Below, one piece after another: positions 1 to 8,469 of a stretch of DNA of 64,000 nt (positions are counted from its first letter, which is position 1; each line of letters begins with the position of its first letter). The DNA is from Geomonas sp. RF6 (GTDB lineage Bacteria; Desulfobacterota; Desulfuromonadia; Geobacterales; Geobacteraceae), in the NCBI RefSeq assembly GCF_021044625.1, contig NZ_CP087999.1, positions 5,167,001 to 5,231,000 on the forward strand, written 5' to 3'. A program made the position numbers and the translations under genes. A model generated the notes under the pieces. That model searched no databases, was not told where the DNA came from, and worked only from the letters and a program-made list of their open reading frames with translations.

Positions 1-1558
1 CTCCATCAAGTTCCGCATGACCTTCGTCGACCTGGAAAAGATCACCCCCCACCCCGACGCGCTGAAACTGCTCACCAAGGAAACGGTGAACCAGCTCCAG
101 GTTTTCCCGTTCGACTTTTCAGGAAGGAAACTCGTCGTCGCCACCTCGCAACCTTCCGACGGCACGATTCTCGACCGTCTCTGCTTCAGTGCCAACCGTA
201 CGGTGGAACTCGTCGCCGCGCGCGCATCGCACATCTGCGCTGCCATCAAAAAGCACTACAACCAGTCGGACGACATCGTGGACGCCCTGATCAGCGAGCT
301 GCGCGAGGAGCAGATCACGGTCGTCGAGGAGCCGGTGGAGACGAACTTCGTGGAGCCGGACAGCAAGGTCATCCGGCTAGTAAACCGCATCCTCATCGGC
401 GCCCACGAGCTCGGCGCCTCCGACATCCATTTCGAGCCGGGACCGAGACACGCGCCGCTCATGCTGCGCTACCGGGTCGATGGCGAATGCTTCCAGGCGC
501 ACCAGATCCCGCACATGTACAAGGGGGCCATTATCTCGAGGCTCAAGATCATCGCCAACCTGGACATCGCGGAGCGGCGCAAGCCGCAGAGCGGGAAGAT
601 CGTGCTGCAGACGGCGCATGCTGCTCTGGAGTACCGGCTGGAGATCACCCCCACCGTCGGGAGACAGGAAGACGCGGTGCTGAGGGTGCTGAGCACGTCG
701 AAGCCGCTCCCTCTGGAGAACATGGCCTTTTCCGGACGCAACCTCGACACCTTCACAAAGATGCTCACGAGGCCGTACGGGATCATCCTCTGTGTCGGCC
801 CGACCGGCTCGGGGAAAACGACCACCCTTCACTCAGCCCTCGCCCACATCAACTCCCCGGGGCGCAAGATCTGGACCGCGGAAGACCCGGTGGAGATCGT
901 ACAGGAAGGGCTGAGGCAGGTTCAGGTGAACCCGAAGATCGGCTTCACCTTCGCTGAGGCGCTGAAGTCCTTCCTGCGAGCGGACCCGGATGTGATCATG
1001 ATCGGCGAGATCCGCGACCCCGACACGGCAAAGACCGCCATCGCCGCCTCGCTGAGCGGCCACCTCGTCTTCAGCACGCTGCACACAAACAGTGCGCTGG
1101 AGACGGTCATGCGTCTCATCGAGATGGGGATGGAACCCTTCTACTTCGCCGACGCGCTGCGGGGGATCCTGGCCCAGCGCCTCGCCCGCAAGCTGTGCGA
1201 AAGCTGCAGGGAGGAGTACCACCCCTCGCGCGAGGAATACTTCGAGCTGTTGCAGCACTATGGAGCGGGTATGGCGCAGGAACATGGACTGCCGCAGTCG
1301 CACGAAGAAGTGACGCTGATGAGGAAGAAGGGGTGTGAAAAGTGCTCCGGCAGCGGCTACCGCGGCCGCATTGCGCTGCACGAGATGCTGGAGGCGAGCC
1401 CTGCGTTGAAGGAAGAGATCAAGGGGAAACCGAAACTGGATGCGCTGCGTGCCGTGGCACTGGGGGAAGGCATGCGCACCCTGAAGATGGACGGCATCGA
1501 AAAGGTCCTGCAGGGACTTACCGACGTGAACCAGGTTCTCAAGGTGTGCATTGAGTAG
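1..1558 (+). CDS. GspE/PilB-family secretion/pilus ATPase, 5' end outside window
   Basis: Hexameric ATPase that powers type II secretion or type IV pilus assembly at the inner face of the cytoplasmic membrane. The frame is open from base 2 and the residues before the first ATG (17-19) fit the family, so the true start lies upstream and the ATG at 17 is internal. Counting from that ATG: the end of an MshEN-type N-domain, Walker A GPTGSGKT near residue 261, Walker B with VIMIGEIRD, His box FSTLHTN, and the tetracysteine zinc site CESC...CEKC near the C-terminus. It ends at TAG and is convergent with the sigma-54 regulator. The sequence cannot separate GspE from PilB. Confident in family, not in subtype. 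Confidence 0.9.
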   Translation, partial: SIKFRMTFVDLEKITPHPDALKLLTKETVNQLQVFPFDFSGRKLVVATSQPSDGTILDRLCFSANRTVELVAARASHICAAIKKHYNQSDDIVDALISELREEQITVVEEPVETNFVEPDSKVIRLVNRILIGAHELGASDIHFEPGPRHAPLMLRYRVDGECFQAHQIPHMYKGAIISRLKIIANLDIAERRKPQSGKIVLQTAHAALEYRLEITPTVGRQEDAVLRVLSTSKPLPLENMAFSGRNLDTFTKMLTRPYGIILCVGPTGSGKTTTLHSALAHINSPGRKIWTAEDPVEIVQEGLRQVQVNPKIGFTFAEALKSFLRADPDVIMIGEIRDPDTAKTAIAASLSGHLVFSTLHTNSALETVMRLIEMGMEPFYFADALRGILAQRLARKLCESCREEYHPSREEYFELLQHYGAGMAQEHGLPQSHEEVTLMRKKGCEKCSGSGYRGRIALHEMLEASPALKEEIKGKPKLDALRAVALGEGMRTLKMDGIEKVLQGLTDVNQVLKVCIE

Positions 1559-1619
1559 CGTACGAAGAGAGTGCCGGAAGAAATTCGCGGACGGCGCTTC
1601 ACGGTGCAACCGTGTCGCC

Positions 1620-1643
1620 GGTGGCAGCGGAGCCGCTGCCACC
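1620..1643. terminator. Hairpin between convergent genes
   Basis: A perfect GC-rich inverted repeat (11-bp stem, 2-base loop) lies midway between the converging ATPase and sigma-54 regulator genes. There is no clear T-run, so intrinsic termination is plausible but unproven. Confidence 0.4.
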
Positions 1644-1678
1644 GTCATGATCCGATAACCGGCGCTATTTCACCTTTC

Positions 1679-3091
1679 TCAGGAGATCCCCTTCAGGCGC
1701 TTGTTGAGGGTCTGGCGCCCCATCCCGAGGAGTTTTCCCGCGATACCTTGATTCCCCTTCGCGAGCTTCATCGCCTCTTTTATCATGTACGTCTCCACTT
1801 CCTCGATGGTGGGGAAGTGGCCAAAGAGCGCGGTGAGCGGCTCCTCCCCCGATGCCGGTGCGGCAGCCGCAGGGAGGACCGGCCTGTCGTCGCCGATGAC
1901 GGCGCGGAAGCTCTCCATGGAGAGTATCCCGGAGGTGTGGCGCACCACCGCGTCGAAGACGAGCGCCTCCAGTTCCCTCACGTTTCCGGGGAAGGGGTAC
2001 ACCGACAGGAGGACCGACAGCTCCGGCGGCGGGGTCGGCTTCTTCTTGTTGAGGCTCTTCGCAGCCTCGGCGAGAAAGTGCTCCAGCAGGATCGGCAGGT
2101 CGTCGAGGCGCTCCCTGAGCGGCGGGATCTGGATCTGGTGCGCGCAGAGCCGGTAGTAGAGGTCGTTTCGGAACTTCCCGGAGGCGATGAGCTTTTTGAG
2201 GTCGCAGTTGGTGGCAAGGATGATGCGTGCGTCGCTCTTTCGCACCATGTCGGAGCCGACCGGGTAGTACTCCTGCTCCTGCAGGAGTCGCAGAAGTTTT
2301 ATCTGGGACGACTCGTTCAGGTCACCTATCTCGTCGAGGAAAAGAGTTCCGCCGGCGGCACAGGCGATCAACCCATCGCGGGCCTGATCCGCCCCGGTGT
2401 AGGCGCCTTTTTTGTGCCCGAAGAGGGTGTCGGAAAACATGTTGTCGTCGAGCCCGGCGACATTCAGCGCGACGAAGGCCCCCTTGCAGCCGCTTACCTG
2501 GTGTACCGCACGAGCCACCAGTTCCTTCCCGACCCCCGTCTCCCCCGTGATCATGATCGGCTGCCTCGTCGCAGCCACGACCTCCGCATACTGGAAAAGG
2601 GCCCTCATCTTCTTGTTTCCCGTCACGATGGTGGCGAAAGCATCAGGATGCAGCAGCGTGTCGCTCAGGAGACGCTCCTTCAGCCCGGAGAGCTCGCTGG
2701 AGAGATCGGCAAGCTCCAGCGCCTTCTTCACGCTGGCGATCAGTCGGCGCGACTCCACCGGTTTCACCAGGTAATCGAAGGCCCCGCACTTCATGCACTC
2801 CACCACCGACTCGATCTCGTCGTTGGCGGTCATGAGGATCACCGGCGTCTCCGGATAGCTCCGCACGATGTTCGGCAGGAGCTCGAAGCCGGAGACGTGC
2901 GGCATCTGCAGGTCGAGCACGATGACCGAGGCGCGGTTTTGCTCGAGGTACGGCATGACCTGCCTGCTGTCATTTATGGTCACGGTATCGGTGATGCCGC
3001 TTCCCTGCAGGAAAAGCTTCGATGTGGTGAGAATGTGGGCCTCGTCGTCTACGAGAAGAACCGGCTTCGTTATTTCGCTTAGCTCTTTCAC
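1679..3091 (-). CDS. NtrC-family sigma-54 response regulator
   Basis: Two-component regulator that activates sigma-54 promoters. Domain order: REC receiver (residues ~8-125, phosphoacceptor Asp in VIVLDLQMP), AAA+ sigma-54 interaction domain (Walker A GETGVGKE, the sigma-54 contact loop as GAYTGA instead of the usual GAFTGA, Walker B LFLDEIGD), then a Fis-type helix-turn-helix (GRQTLNKRLKG). 470 aa is normal. The start is GTG, chosen for AAGGAG eight bases upstream. It lies 235 bp downstream of the MshEN-REC gene on the same strand, so the two may act together. No histidine kinase is adjacent. Function is secure; targets are unknown. Confidence 0.92.
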   Translation of the reverse strand: MKELSEITKPVLLVDDEAHILTTSKLFLQGSGITDTVTINDSRQVMPYLEQNRASVIVLDLQMPHVSGFELLPNIVRSYPETPVILMTANDEIESVVECMKCGAFDYLVKPVESRRLIASVKKALELADLSSELSGLKERLLSDTLLHPDAFATIVTGNKKMRALFQYAEVVAATRQPIMITGETGVGKELVARAVHQVSGCKGAFVALNVAGLDDNMFSDTLFGHKKGAYTGADQARDGLIACAAGGTLFLDEIGDLNESSQIKLLRLLQEQEYYPVGSDMVRKSDARIILATNCDLKKLIASGKFRNDLYYRLCAHQIQIPPLRERLDDLPILLEHFLAEAAKSLNKKKPTPPPELSVLLSVYPFPGNVRELEALVFDAVVRHTSGILSMESFRAVIGDDRPVLPAAAAPASGEEPLTALFGHFPTIEEVETYMIKEAMKLAKGNQGIAGKLLGMGRQTLNKRLKGIS

Positions 3092-3326
3092 CTGACCTGC
3101 TCCTTCGCGGCACCCCGTGCGAGTCCCGCCCCCCCTGAGAACAATAATTACAGCGCGGCGTGCAGAGCCGTCGCGCGAGCGAAAGTGTATAAGGCAGACA
3201 CTCCGATTGCAACTCCATTTTTCCGGAAAGGCGCACTTCAGATGAATATGCGAGAAGAGGCGGTCCGAGGGGGGACGAAGCGGGGTGGGAGGTGAGGTAC
3301 AGCGGTCACGGGCGCCGCGGGCAGCG

Positions 3327-4211
3327 CTAACCGCCCATGACGTAGAGCTGCTCGCTACTTTGGAAGGCGCGCTGCACCCGGGTGAGGAGCCCGATATCCT
3401 TCACCGGTTTCAGGATGAAGTCGAAGAACCCCTTTTCCAGCGCCTCTTTCTCCTCGTCGGGGGTTGCCGCCGCAGTCATGAGGATCACCGGCATGTAGCG
3501 GAACTCAGGGATGTTGCGCAGGGCGTAGAGAAACTCGTACCCGCTGAGCTTCGGCATCACCTTGTCGGTGATCACGAGCTTCGGCTTCAGGGTGAAGATC
3601 TTGCTGAAGGCATCCATGCCGTCGACGGCCGTTTCCACCACGTACCCCTGCCGCTTCAGGATCTTCTCCACCGACTCCCGAACCAGCTTGTCGTCCTCAA
3701 CCACCAATATCGTCTTGCCGTTCGGCTCCTCGATGGCGTGGCCGAGGTAGTGCCGTGCAATGGCCCGGTTTATCTCGCTGCGGGTGGAAACGAAGAGGAT
3801 GATCTTCACCTGCTTCTCCTGCCCGATGCGGGCGAAGAGATCCTGGTTGGTGGGATCGGCCACGGCGAGTGCCAGTTTCCCCTCCTCGAGCTTCAGGGGA
3901 AAGATGGTGTTTTTCACGGCCATGTCGAGCGGAATGGTGCGCAGCATGGACTGGGGGAAGGCGTACTTTGCGAAATCCATGATCTTTTTGCAGCGGTACT
4001 GGATGGTAAGCGCCTCCGCCAGTTCTTCCGGCGTCACCAGGCCGAGTACCTCCAGAAGTTCGCCGAGACGCATCTCCTTGCTCTTGGCATGCTGCACAAG
4101 GCGCGCCACGGAGATGTCGGTGAGAAGCCCGCGCTCGACAAAGATCTCCCCCAGACGCTTGTGCGGTCCCTGCTGAGGATTTGGCGATATGGTCTTGATG
4201 TCGGCGCTCAT
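3327..4211 (-). CDS. Response regulator with N-terminal MshEN (c-di-GMP-binding) domain
   Basis: Residues ~13-70 carry two 24-residue MshEN motifs (RLGEIF...G...; RLGELL...G...Q) separated by exactly five residues. This is the spacing established for c-di-GMP binding in MshE-type ATPases. The rest of a GspE N-domain follows to about residue 165, then a REC domain (VVEDD; phosphoacceptor Asp in LVITDKVMP; Lys in ILKPV) fills the C-terminus. There is no ATPase or DNA-binding output. The start ATG has AGGAG six bases upstream. The REC domain probably docks on or controls a secretion or pilus machine. c-di-GMP binding is inference: motif 1 has Ala where Gln is usual at position 24. Confidence 0.85.
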   Translation of the reverse strand: MSADIKTISPNPQQGPHKRLGEIFVERGLLTDISVARLVQHAKSKEMRLGELLEVLGLVTPEELAEALTIQYRCKKIMDFAKYAFPQSMLRTIPLDMAVKNTIFPLKLEEGKLALAVADPTNQDLFARIGQEKQVKIILFVSTRSEINRAIARHYLGHAIEEPNGKTILVVEDDKLVRESVEKILKRQGYVVETAVDGMDAFSKIFTLKPKLVITDKVMPKLSGYEFLYALRNIPEFRYMPVILMTAAATPDEEKEALEKGFFDFILKPVKDIGLLTRVQRAFQSSEQLYVMGG

Positions 4212-4247
4212 GCTCTATCTCCTGCGTGTGGCGGTGCAAAACGTTCA

Positions 4248-4277
4248 ATAATTGAGGCTGTGGCACAAAATTGTCAA
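4248..4277 (-). promoter_or_regulatory. Possible sigma-70 promoter for the MshEN-REC gene
   Basis: On the minus strand a perfect -35 box TTGACA (4277-4272) is followed after 18 bases by AATTAT, a 4/6 match to the -10 box. The ATG lies about 35 bases further on. Read by eye only. Confidence 0.45.
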
Positions 4278-4666
4278 GCGGTTTTTCGAGAGAAATCCCT
4301 CACTGCGCCTGAAGTTACCCTTCTGCAGGGGGCGCAGCCATTCAACAGCCGCAACGACCGCACCTCATCTTCCAACTCTTCCTGCCATATCGGCACATCA
4401 CGCCAAACCCTTTACTGTCGCCGCCAAAGATCGCGGCGGAGACCCCGCATCATTCACATCGGATATCGAAGGCGCCTTCCTCCCCTTCCCCCAACGACCT
4501 CTAACCCCGCCGGTCCAGATGGCGCTCGACAATGGGGGATACGCCGCGGCTGAAAAAGTGGACGGCGGTGACTCCGGATCTGGCGCATTTTCAGAATAGA
4601 TTTGGCACTGCCAGAGCACGACATGATGCGCCCGCTGGTTAGTCATGCCGTGTGAGAGGAAGGACT
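4278..4666. other. Gene-free interval
   Basis: About 390 bp between the MshEN-REC promoter and the end of the TPM gene. No open frame with a credible ribosome site or known family was seen on either strand. A sigma-54-like box near 4605 points rightwards at no gene. Confidence 0.5.
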
Positions 4667-5302
4667 TCAGGAAATGATCAACTCGTCCGAAAGCTCGTTT
4701 CTATCGCCGGCCCGGCGCGGAAAGTGCTGGGCCAATTCATTCCCGCAGCTCTTGATGACCTCGCAGAGGGCCTCCGTCGCCCGCCCCTCACGCACCCCCG
4801 CCGCAAGCTGATTCGCCAACACCTGCCACGATTCAGGTGCAATCTTCGCGTTTATGCCCCGATCCCCCAGAATCCAAACCTTGTGCTCCAGGAGCGAAAT
4901 AAAGATAAGGATGCCGGTCTCCTCCGCCGTGCGGTGCAACCCTTTCTCGTGGAAGGCCGCCACCGCCCTTTGCCGCACGGCTTCAGCCTGCCTGCGGGGA
5001 CCGGCAAAGGGGAGCTTCAGCCTGGGGAAACGCCTGAAGAGGTAACGCAGGGGAAAAAAGAGTAGGCACATCATCGGGATGTAGCTCCAGATGGTGACGT
5101 GGTGCGTCGGCACGGCGATTGCCGCCGCGAGCACCCCCGACACCAGCACGGCCCCTGTGATCTCCGCCTCGCGGTAAAGATCGCTCTCCTCCACCAGCAT
5201 AATGGCGATCTCCCCCGAGGTGAGCTTCTCTGCCGCCGCCACGGCCTCGCGGATGGAGTCTTTCTGGACGTCACTAAAAAAGAGCCTGCCTCTTCCTGCC
5301 AT
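4667..5302 (-). CDS. TPM-domain membrane protein (second of a pair)
   Basis: 211-aa protein with a TPM/DUF477 domain (SGEIAIMLVEESDLYREAE near the N-terminus), two hydrophobic segments near residues ~45-85 and a basic loop. The C-terminal half continues the TPM fold (GILIFISLLEHKVWILGDRGI). TPM proteins of this type (YgcG/Psb32-like) are envelope proteins of poorly known role. The start ATG at 5302 was chosen because GGGAG lies seven bases upstream and overlaps the stop region of the preceding TPM gene, giving a 10-bp gap. A longer frame exists upstream but would run through the Gly-rich tail of its neighbour. It forms an operon with lemA. Confidence 0.8.
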   Translation of the reverse strand: MAGRGRLFFSDVQKDSIREAVAAAEKLTSGEIAIMLVEESDLYREAEITGAVLVSGVLAAAIAVPTHHVTIWSYIPMMCLLFFPLRYLFRRFPRLKLPFAGPRRQAEAVRQRAVAAFHEKGLHRTAEETGILIFISLLEHKVWILGDRGINAKIAPESWQVLANQLAAGVREGRATEALCEVIKSCGNELAQHFPRRAGDRNELSDELIIS

Positions 5303-5312
5303 CGCTACTCCC

Positions 5313-6188
5313 TCACCAGTCACCGGAGGCGCCGCCCCCGCCAAAGGTTCCCCCGCCTCCGGAGAATCCCCCGCCCCCGAAACCGCCGCCGCCAAAACCG
5401 CCGCCTCCGAAGCCGCCGCCAAAGAAGGGCCCACCAAACCCGCCGCCGAAGCCGCCACGCCCCCCGCCGGAGAAGAGGAAGGAGAGGATGAGACCGAGCA
5501 CAAAGCCGGCCACACCCAGAAAGGCGAGAGCGAGCACCGGTAGTGCCCCGAAGGAGAGGGACACGGCCACAGGCAACCCTACGGCCCCGGCAACCCCCCC
5601 CAGCAATCGTGACATCGCGCCGAGGAAGACGGCGGCGACGGCCACAAAGACGAGGAAGGTAAAGATGGGATTGGCTCCTCTCTTGCCGTGGCGTATGTCA
5701 CGCTGTTCCGCGCCGTATTCCCCCCGCACCGTAGCCATTATGGCGTGGGCCCCCGCCACGACGCCGCCGTCGAAGTCGCCGCGCTGGAAGGCGGGCCTCA
5801 TCTCGTTCCTTATGATGCGCCCCGACACAAGGTCCGTGAGCTTCCCCTCCAGCCCGCGCCCCGCCTCGATCCTCATCTTCCGGTCGTTCTTCACCACCAG
5901 GAGGAGTGCGCCGTTATCCTTCCCCTTTTGGCCTAGCTGCCACTTTTCCACGACCTTTATGGAGTACCCTTCAATATCTTCCCCCTCCAGGGAAGGGATG
6001 GTGAGGACCGCGATCTGGGTGGAGTCGCTCTGCTCGAAAGAGGCGAGCTCATCCTCGAGCTGCTGCGCAGCCTGGGGAGAGAGGAGGGACGCATAGTCGT
6101 TGACGTGCGCACGCAGGGGGGGGACCTCAGCGGCGAACGCCCCCGAGGAAAAGAAAAGGCAAAGCAGTAAAAGAAGGATCTTCTTCAT
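5313..6188 (-). CDS. TPM-domain protein with Gly-rich tail (YgcG-like)
   Basis: 291 aa: signal peptide (MKKILLLLLCLFF...AFA), TPM domain (residues ~25-150; LRAHVNDYASLLSP, ESIEGYS-like core, RIEAGRGLEG), two or three hydrophobic segments (~185-260), then a C-terminal tail of repeated GGGF/GGG units. This is the usual layout of YgcG-type proteins found next to LemA. The start at 6188 follows AGAGG. The low-complexity tail makes all other frames here look open. Its function in the envelope is not established. It follows lemA by 115 bp, with a strong hairpin between them. Confidence 0.88.
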   Translation of the reverse strand: MKKILLLLLCLFFSSGAFAAEVPPLRAHVNDYASLLSPQAAQQLEDELASFEQSDSTQIAVLTIPSLEGEDIEGYSIKVVEKWQLGQKGKDNGALLLVVKNDRKMRIEAGRGLEGKLTDLVSGRIIRNEMRPAFQRGDFDGGVVAGAHAIMATVRGEYGAEQRDIRHGKRGANPIFTFLVFVAVAAVFLGAMSRLLGGVAGAVGLPVAVSLSFGALPVLALAFLGVAGFVLGLILSFLFSGGGRGGFGGGFGGPFFGGGFGGGGFGGGGFGGGGFSGGGGTFGGGGASGDW

Positions 6189-6246
6189 CGTACCTCTGCG
6201 CCCCCCCCCGACGGGAGGGAGTCTCGGGGAGGAGCGGACCATAGAA

Positions 6247-6280
6247 GGGGACAGGCACTTTTTGTAGAGTGCCTGTCCCC
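6247..6280. repeat. GGGGACAGGC palindrome
   Basis: A 13-bp perfect inverted repeat (GGGGACAGGCACT / AGTGCCTGTCCCC) around an 8-base T-rich loop, between lemA and the first TPM gene. A related hairpin occurs at 34961-35014. It could attenuate or terminate transcription inside the operon. Confidence 0.75.
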
Positions 6281-6303
6281 CTTCCACTGTCCCCTTCCTT
6301 CCC

Positions 6304-6888
6304 CTAGAACTTGATCTTCGGCGCCGTCCGGGCACCCTCTTCGGCGCGGAACGGCTCCTTGCGCTGCAGGTGCAGCAGCAGAGAGTTCGTCATGGAGTTC
6401 GGGAAGGTGCGGATCGTGGTGTTGAAATCCTGCACCGACTGGTTGTAGCGCACCCGAGCCACATTGATGCGGTTTTCCGTCCCCTCGAGCTGGTTCTGCA
6501 GATCCATGAAATTCTGGTTCGCCTTCAGGTCGGGGTAGCGCTCCACCACCACCATCAGCCTCGAAAGGGCGCCGGAGAGCTGGCTCTGCGCCTGCTGGAA
6601 CTTCTGCAGCGCCTGCGGATCGTTTATGGTGTCCTTCCCTGCCTGCACCGACCCGACGCGGGAACGCGCCTCCGTCACGGCCTTCAGCGTTTCAGCCTCA
6701 TGCTTTGCGTACCCCTTCACCACCTCGACCAGGTTCGGCACGAGATCCGCCCTGCGCTGGTATGCAGCCTCCACGTCCCCCCAGGCAGCAAAGACAGCCT
6801 CTTCCTTCGCCTGCATGGTGTTGTATCCGCAGCCGGCAAGGGTGGTCAGAACCATCAGCGCGAGCAGACGTACTACCCATTTCTTCAT
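6304..6888 (-). CDS. lemA: LemA family lipoprotein
   Basis: 194-aa LemA protein, an all-helical envelope protein of unclear role usually co-encoded with TPM proteins. The N-terminus is a lipoprotein signal with lipobox LAGC (Cys at residue 20), followed by [10 protein letters not shown] and the conserved W[17 protein letters not shown] stretch. The helical body includes [10 protein letters not shown] and [10 protein letters not shown]. The ATG is preceded by a perfect AGGAGG. It is first in a three-gene leftward operon with the two TPM genes. Confidence 0.95.
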   Translation of the reverse strand: MKKWVVRLLALMVLTTLAGCGYNTMQAKEEAVFAAWGDVEAAYQRRADLVPNLVEVVKGYAKHEAETLKAVTEARSRVGSVQAGKDTINDPQALQKFQQAQSQLSGALSRLMVVVERYPDLKANQNFMDLQNQLEGTENRINVARVRYNQSVQDFNTTIRTFPNSMTNSLLLHLQRKEPFRAEEGARTAPKIKF

Positions 6889-7002
6889 TGCAAACCTCCT
6901 CTTTGGTCCTTCTGTCTCTAATGATAAGCATCGCGCCGCGCAATGTCAGCGGTCACCGCAAAAAAAAGGTACTTTTTGATTACAAAGTCCCGCCTCGTTC
7001 GC

Positions 7003-7138
7003 CTCGTTCCCAAGGTCCACCTTGGGAACGTACTTGCCTGCAAAGCTCCAGCTTTGCATCCGCGTCAGCGCAAAGAACGGCCGTGGGAGGCGGAGCCTCC
7101 GGAACAAGTGCGTTCCCAAGCCGGAGCTTGGGAACGAG
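7003..7138. repeat. Dispersed element bounded by GTTCCCAAG palindromes (copy 1)
   Basis: Each end is a palindrome of type CGTTCCCAAG...CTTGGGAACG (28 bp). The interior holds further small palindromes (AAAGCTCCAGCTTT; GGAGGCGGAGCCTCC). A second copy in inverse orientation is at 62161-62304. No coding potential. It sits in the ~290-bp gap between the peroxidase gene and lemA, with nothing else recognised there. Confidence 0.85.
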
Positions 7139-7179
7139 TACGTCCAGGAATCCTGAATCTCCTGCATTGCCTTAGCGCC

Positions 7180-8241
7180 TCACTGTACGACCGGGTGCGG
7201 CGTGGCGTCAGAGCTCGGCGGCAGGACGGGATACTCTATTACCGGCTGCTTTCCTGTCAGTGCACGCAGAAACGCGGAAATGGCGACCGTCTGCGGGTCG
7301 TCCAGCTGGATCCCCAACTGGGTCGAGCCCATTACCGCCACCGCCTCCTCAAGACGCCATACCTTCCCGGAGTGGAAATATGGTGCGGTGAGGGCGATAT
7401 TCCTGAGGGCCGGAGAGCGGAAGACGTAGTTGTCCGAGGCAGTGCTCGTGACCTTGAAGCGCCCCGTGTCGGCGGATGGTCTGATCTCGGTGGAAGGGGC
7501 ACGTACCACACCGAAAGGATAATACCCGCTTCCGCCGGCATTGATCCCGCCGTGGCAGGCGGCACACCCCTTGGCCATGAAGAGGGAAAGCCCTTCTTCC
7601 TCCTTCGCGCTCAACGACTTCGGCTTTCCAGCGAGGTACTTGTCAAAGGGGGAGTCCGGTGTCACGAGCGTCGCCTCAAAGACCTCTATGGCGCGCGCCA
7701 TGTTGTCAAAGGTGACCGCATCCTTCTCTCTCGGAAATGCCTCGCGAAAGAGCTTCCGATACCCGGGGATGCTCTTCAGCATCGCCACCACCTGCTCCGG
7801 TTTGTTGTTCATCTCCACAGCGGCCTGAACCGGACCTTTCGCCTGCGCCTTCAGGTCCTCCGCCCGCCCATCCCAGAACTGCGCAGCGTTATACACCGAG
7901 TTGAAGACGGTCGGTGCATTGCGCGGCCCTTTCTGCCAATGGTGCCCGATGGAGGTCTCCTGGAGGTCGACCCCGCCAAGGCCCACGTTATGGCAGGTGT
8001 TGCAGCTCAGGAGCTGCGAAGCGGAGAGACGGGGGTCGAAAAAGAGCTTCTTCCCCAGTTCCAGCCGCGCCGGAGTGCTCTCGTTCCCCTTGAGCGCCGG
8101 AGCTTTCGCCGGCATCTGCTTGAACGCCGCCCGGGCCTTCTTCAGGACGTCATCGTTTCCCGACGCAGCCGAAGCGAAAACGAGGCCTGCCAATGAAAGA
8201 TACAATGCCGTACGGAGTGACAACCCTTTTCCACTGATCAT
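7180..8241 (-). CDS. Di-haem cytochrome c peroxidase (CcpA/MacA type)
   Basis: Periplasmic di-haem enzyme reducing hydrogen peroxide, or passing electrons in Geobacter-type chains. 353 aa with a signal peptide (to about residue 28). Two c-haem motifs, CNTCH (~residue 80) and CAACH (~230), belong to the two domains. Family landmarks LELGKKLFFDPRLS, GPRNAPTVFN, RSPALRNIALTAPYFHSG are present. The start ATG has AGGAGG. It follows the 12-haem cytochrome gene (228-bp gap containing a terminator), so it is probably transcribed separately. MacA and CcpA cannot be told apart by eye. Confidence 0.95.
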   Translation of the reverse strand: MISGKGLSLRTALYLSLAGLVFASAASGNDDVLKKARAAFKQMPAKAPALKGNESTPARLELGKKLFFDPRLSASQLLSCNTCHNVGLGGVDLQETSIGHHWQKGPRNAPTVFNSVYNAAQFWDGRAEDLKAQAKGPVQAAVEMNNKPEQVVAMLKSIPGYRKLFREAFPREKDAVTFDNMARAIEVFEATLVTPDSPFDKYLAGKPKSLSAKEEEGLSLFMAKGCAACHGGINAGGSGYYPFGVVRAPSTEIRPSADTGRFKVTSTASDNYVFRSPALRNIALTAPYFHSGKVWRLEEAVAVMGSTQLGIQLDDPQTVAISAFLRALTGKQPVIEYPVLPPSSDATPHPVVQ

Positions 8242-8331
8242 AGCTATTCCTCCTGCACCGGTAGAGTATGAGGCACATCCGGAATAGTAGCTTTGATAAC
8301 GGATTATTCAATCGGGGTGGAGCAAGCACCA

Positions 8332-8373
8332 ACCCCATCCCCCTCCCGACCTCCCCCTTGAAAGGGGAGGGAC
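8332..8373. repeat. CCCTTGAAAGGG repeat, partial copy
   Basis: Short copy of a family built on CTCCCC(T/C)TTGAAAGGGGAGGG next to a CCCCATCCCC stretch. Longer copies lie at 22900-23045, 37752-37852 and 55686-55736. Confidence 0.7.
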
Positions 8374-8428
8374 GTGCGGCCGGCGGCTGTCCCTACGTCA
8401 ATCTGCCGGTGATACAGATACCGTCCAT

Positions 8429-8460
8429 AAAAAAGGGCGGACCTTTCGGCCCGCCCCTTT
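8429..8460 (-). terminator. Intrinsic terminator of the 12-haem cytochrome gene
   Basis: On the minus strand a GC stem (GGGGCGGGCC / GGTCCGCCC) is followed directly by a run of six T, ten bases after the stop codon of the cytochrome gene. Confidence 0.85.
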
Positions 8461-8469
8461 CGGTGCGTC

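Noticed and set aside
1571-3082. 503-codon plus-strand frame
   Set aside because: Antisense of the sigma-54 regulator; no family features and no ribosome site.
4252-4599. 115-codon plus-strand frame in the gap before the TPM gene
   Set aside because: No ribosome site, low-complexity composition, and it starts in the promoter of the opposite gene.
4603-4618. Sigma-54-like TGGCAC box with GG-N10-GC
   Set aside because: Points rightwards into the 3' end of an opposing gene with no target.
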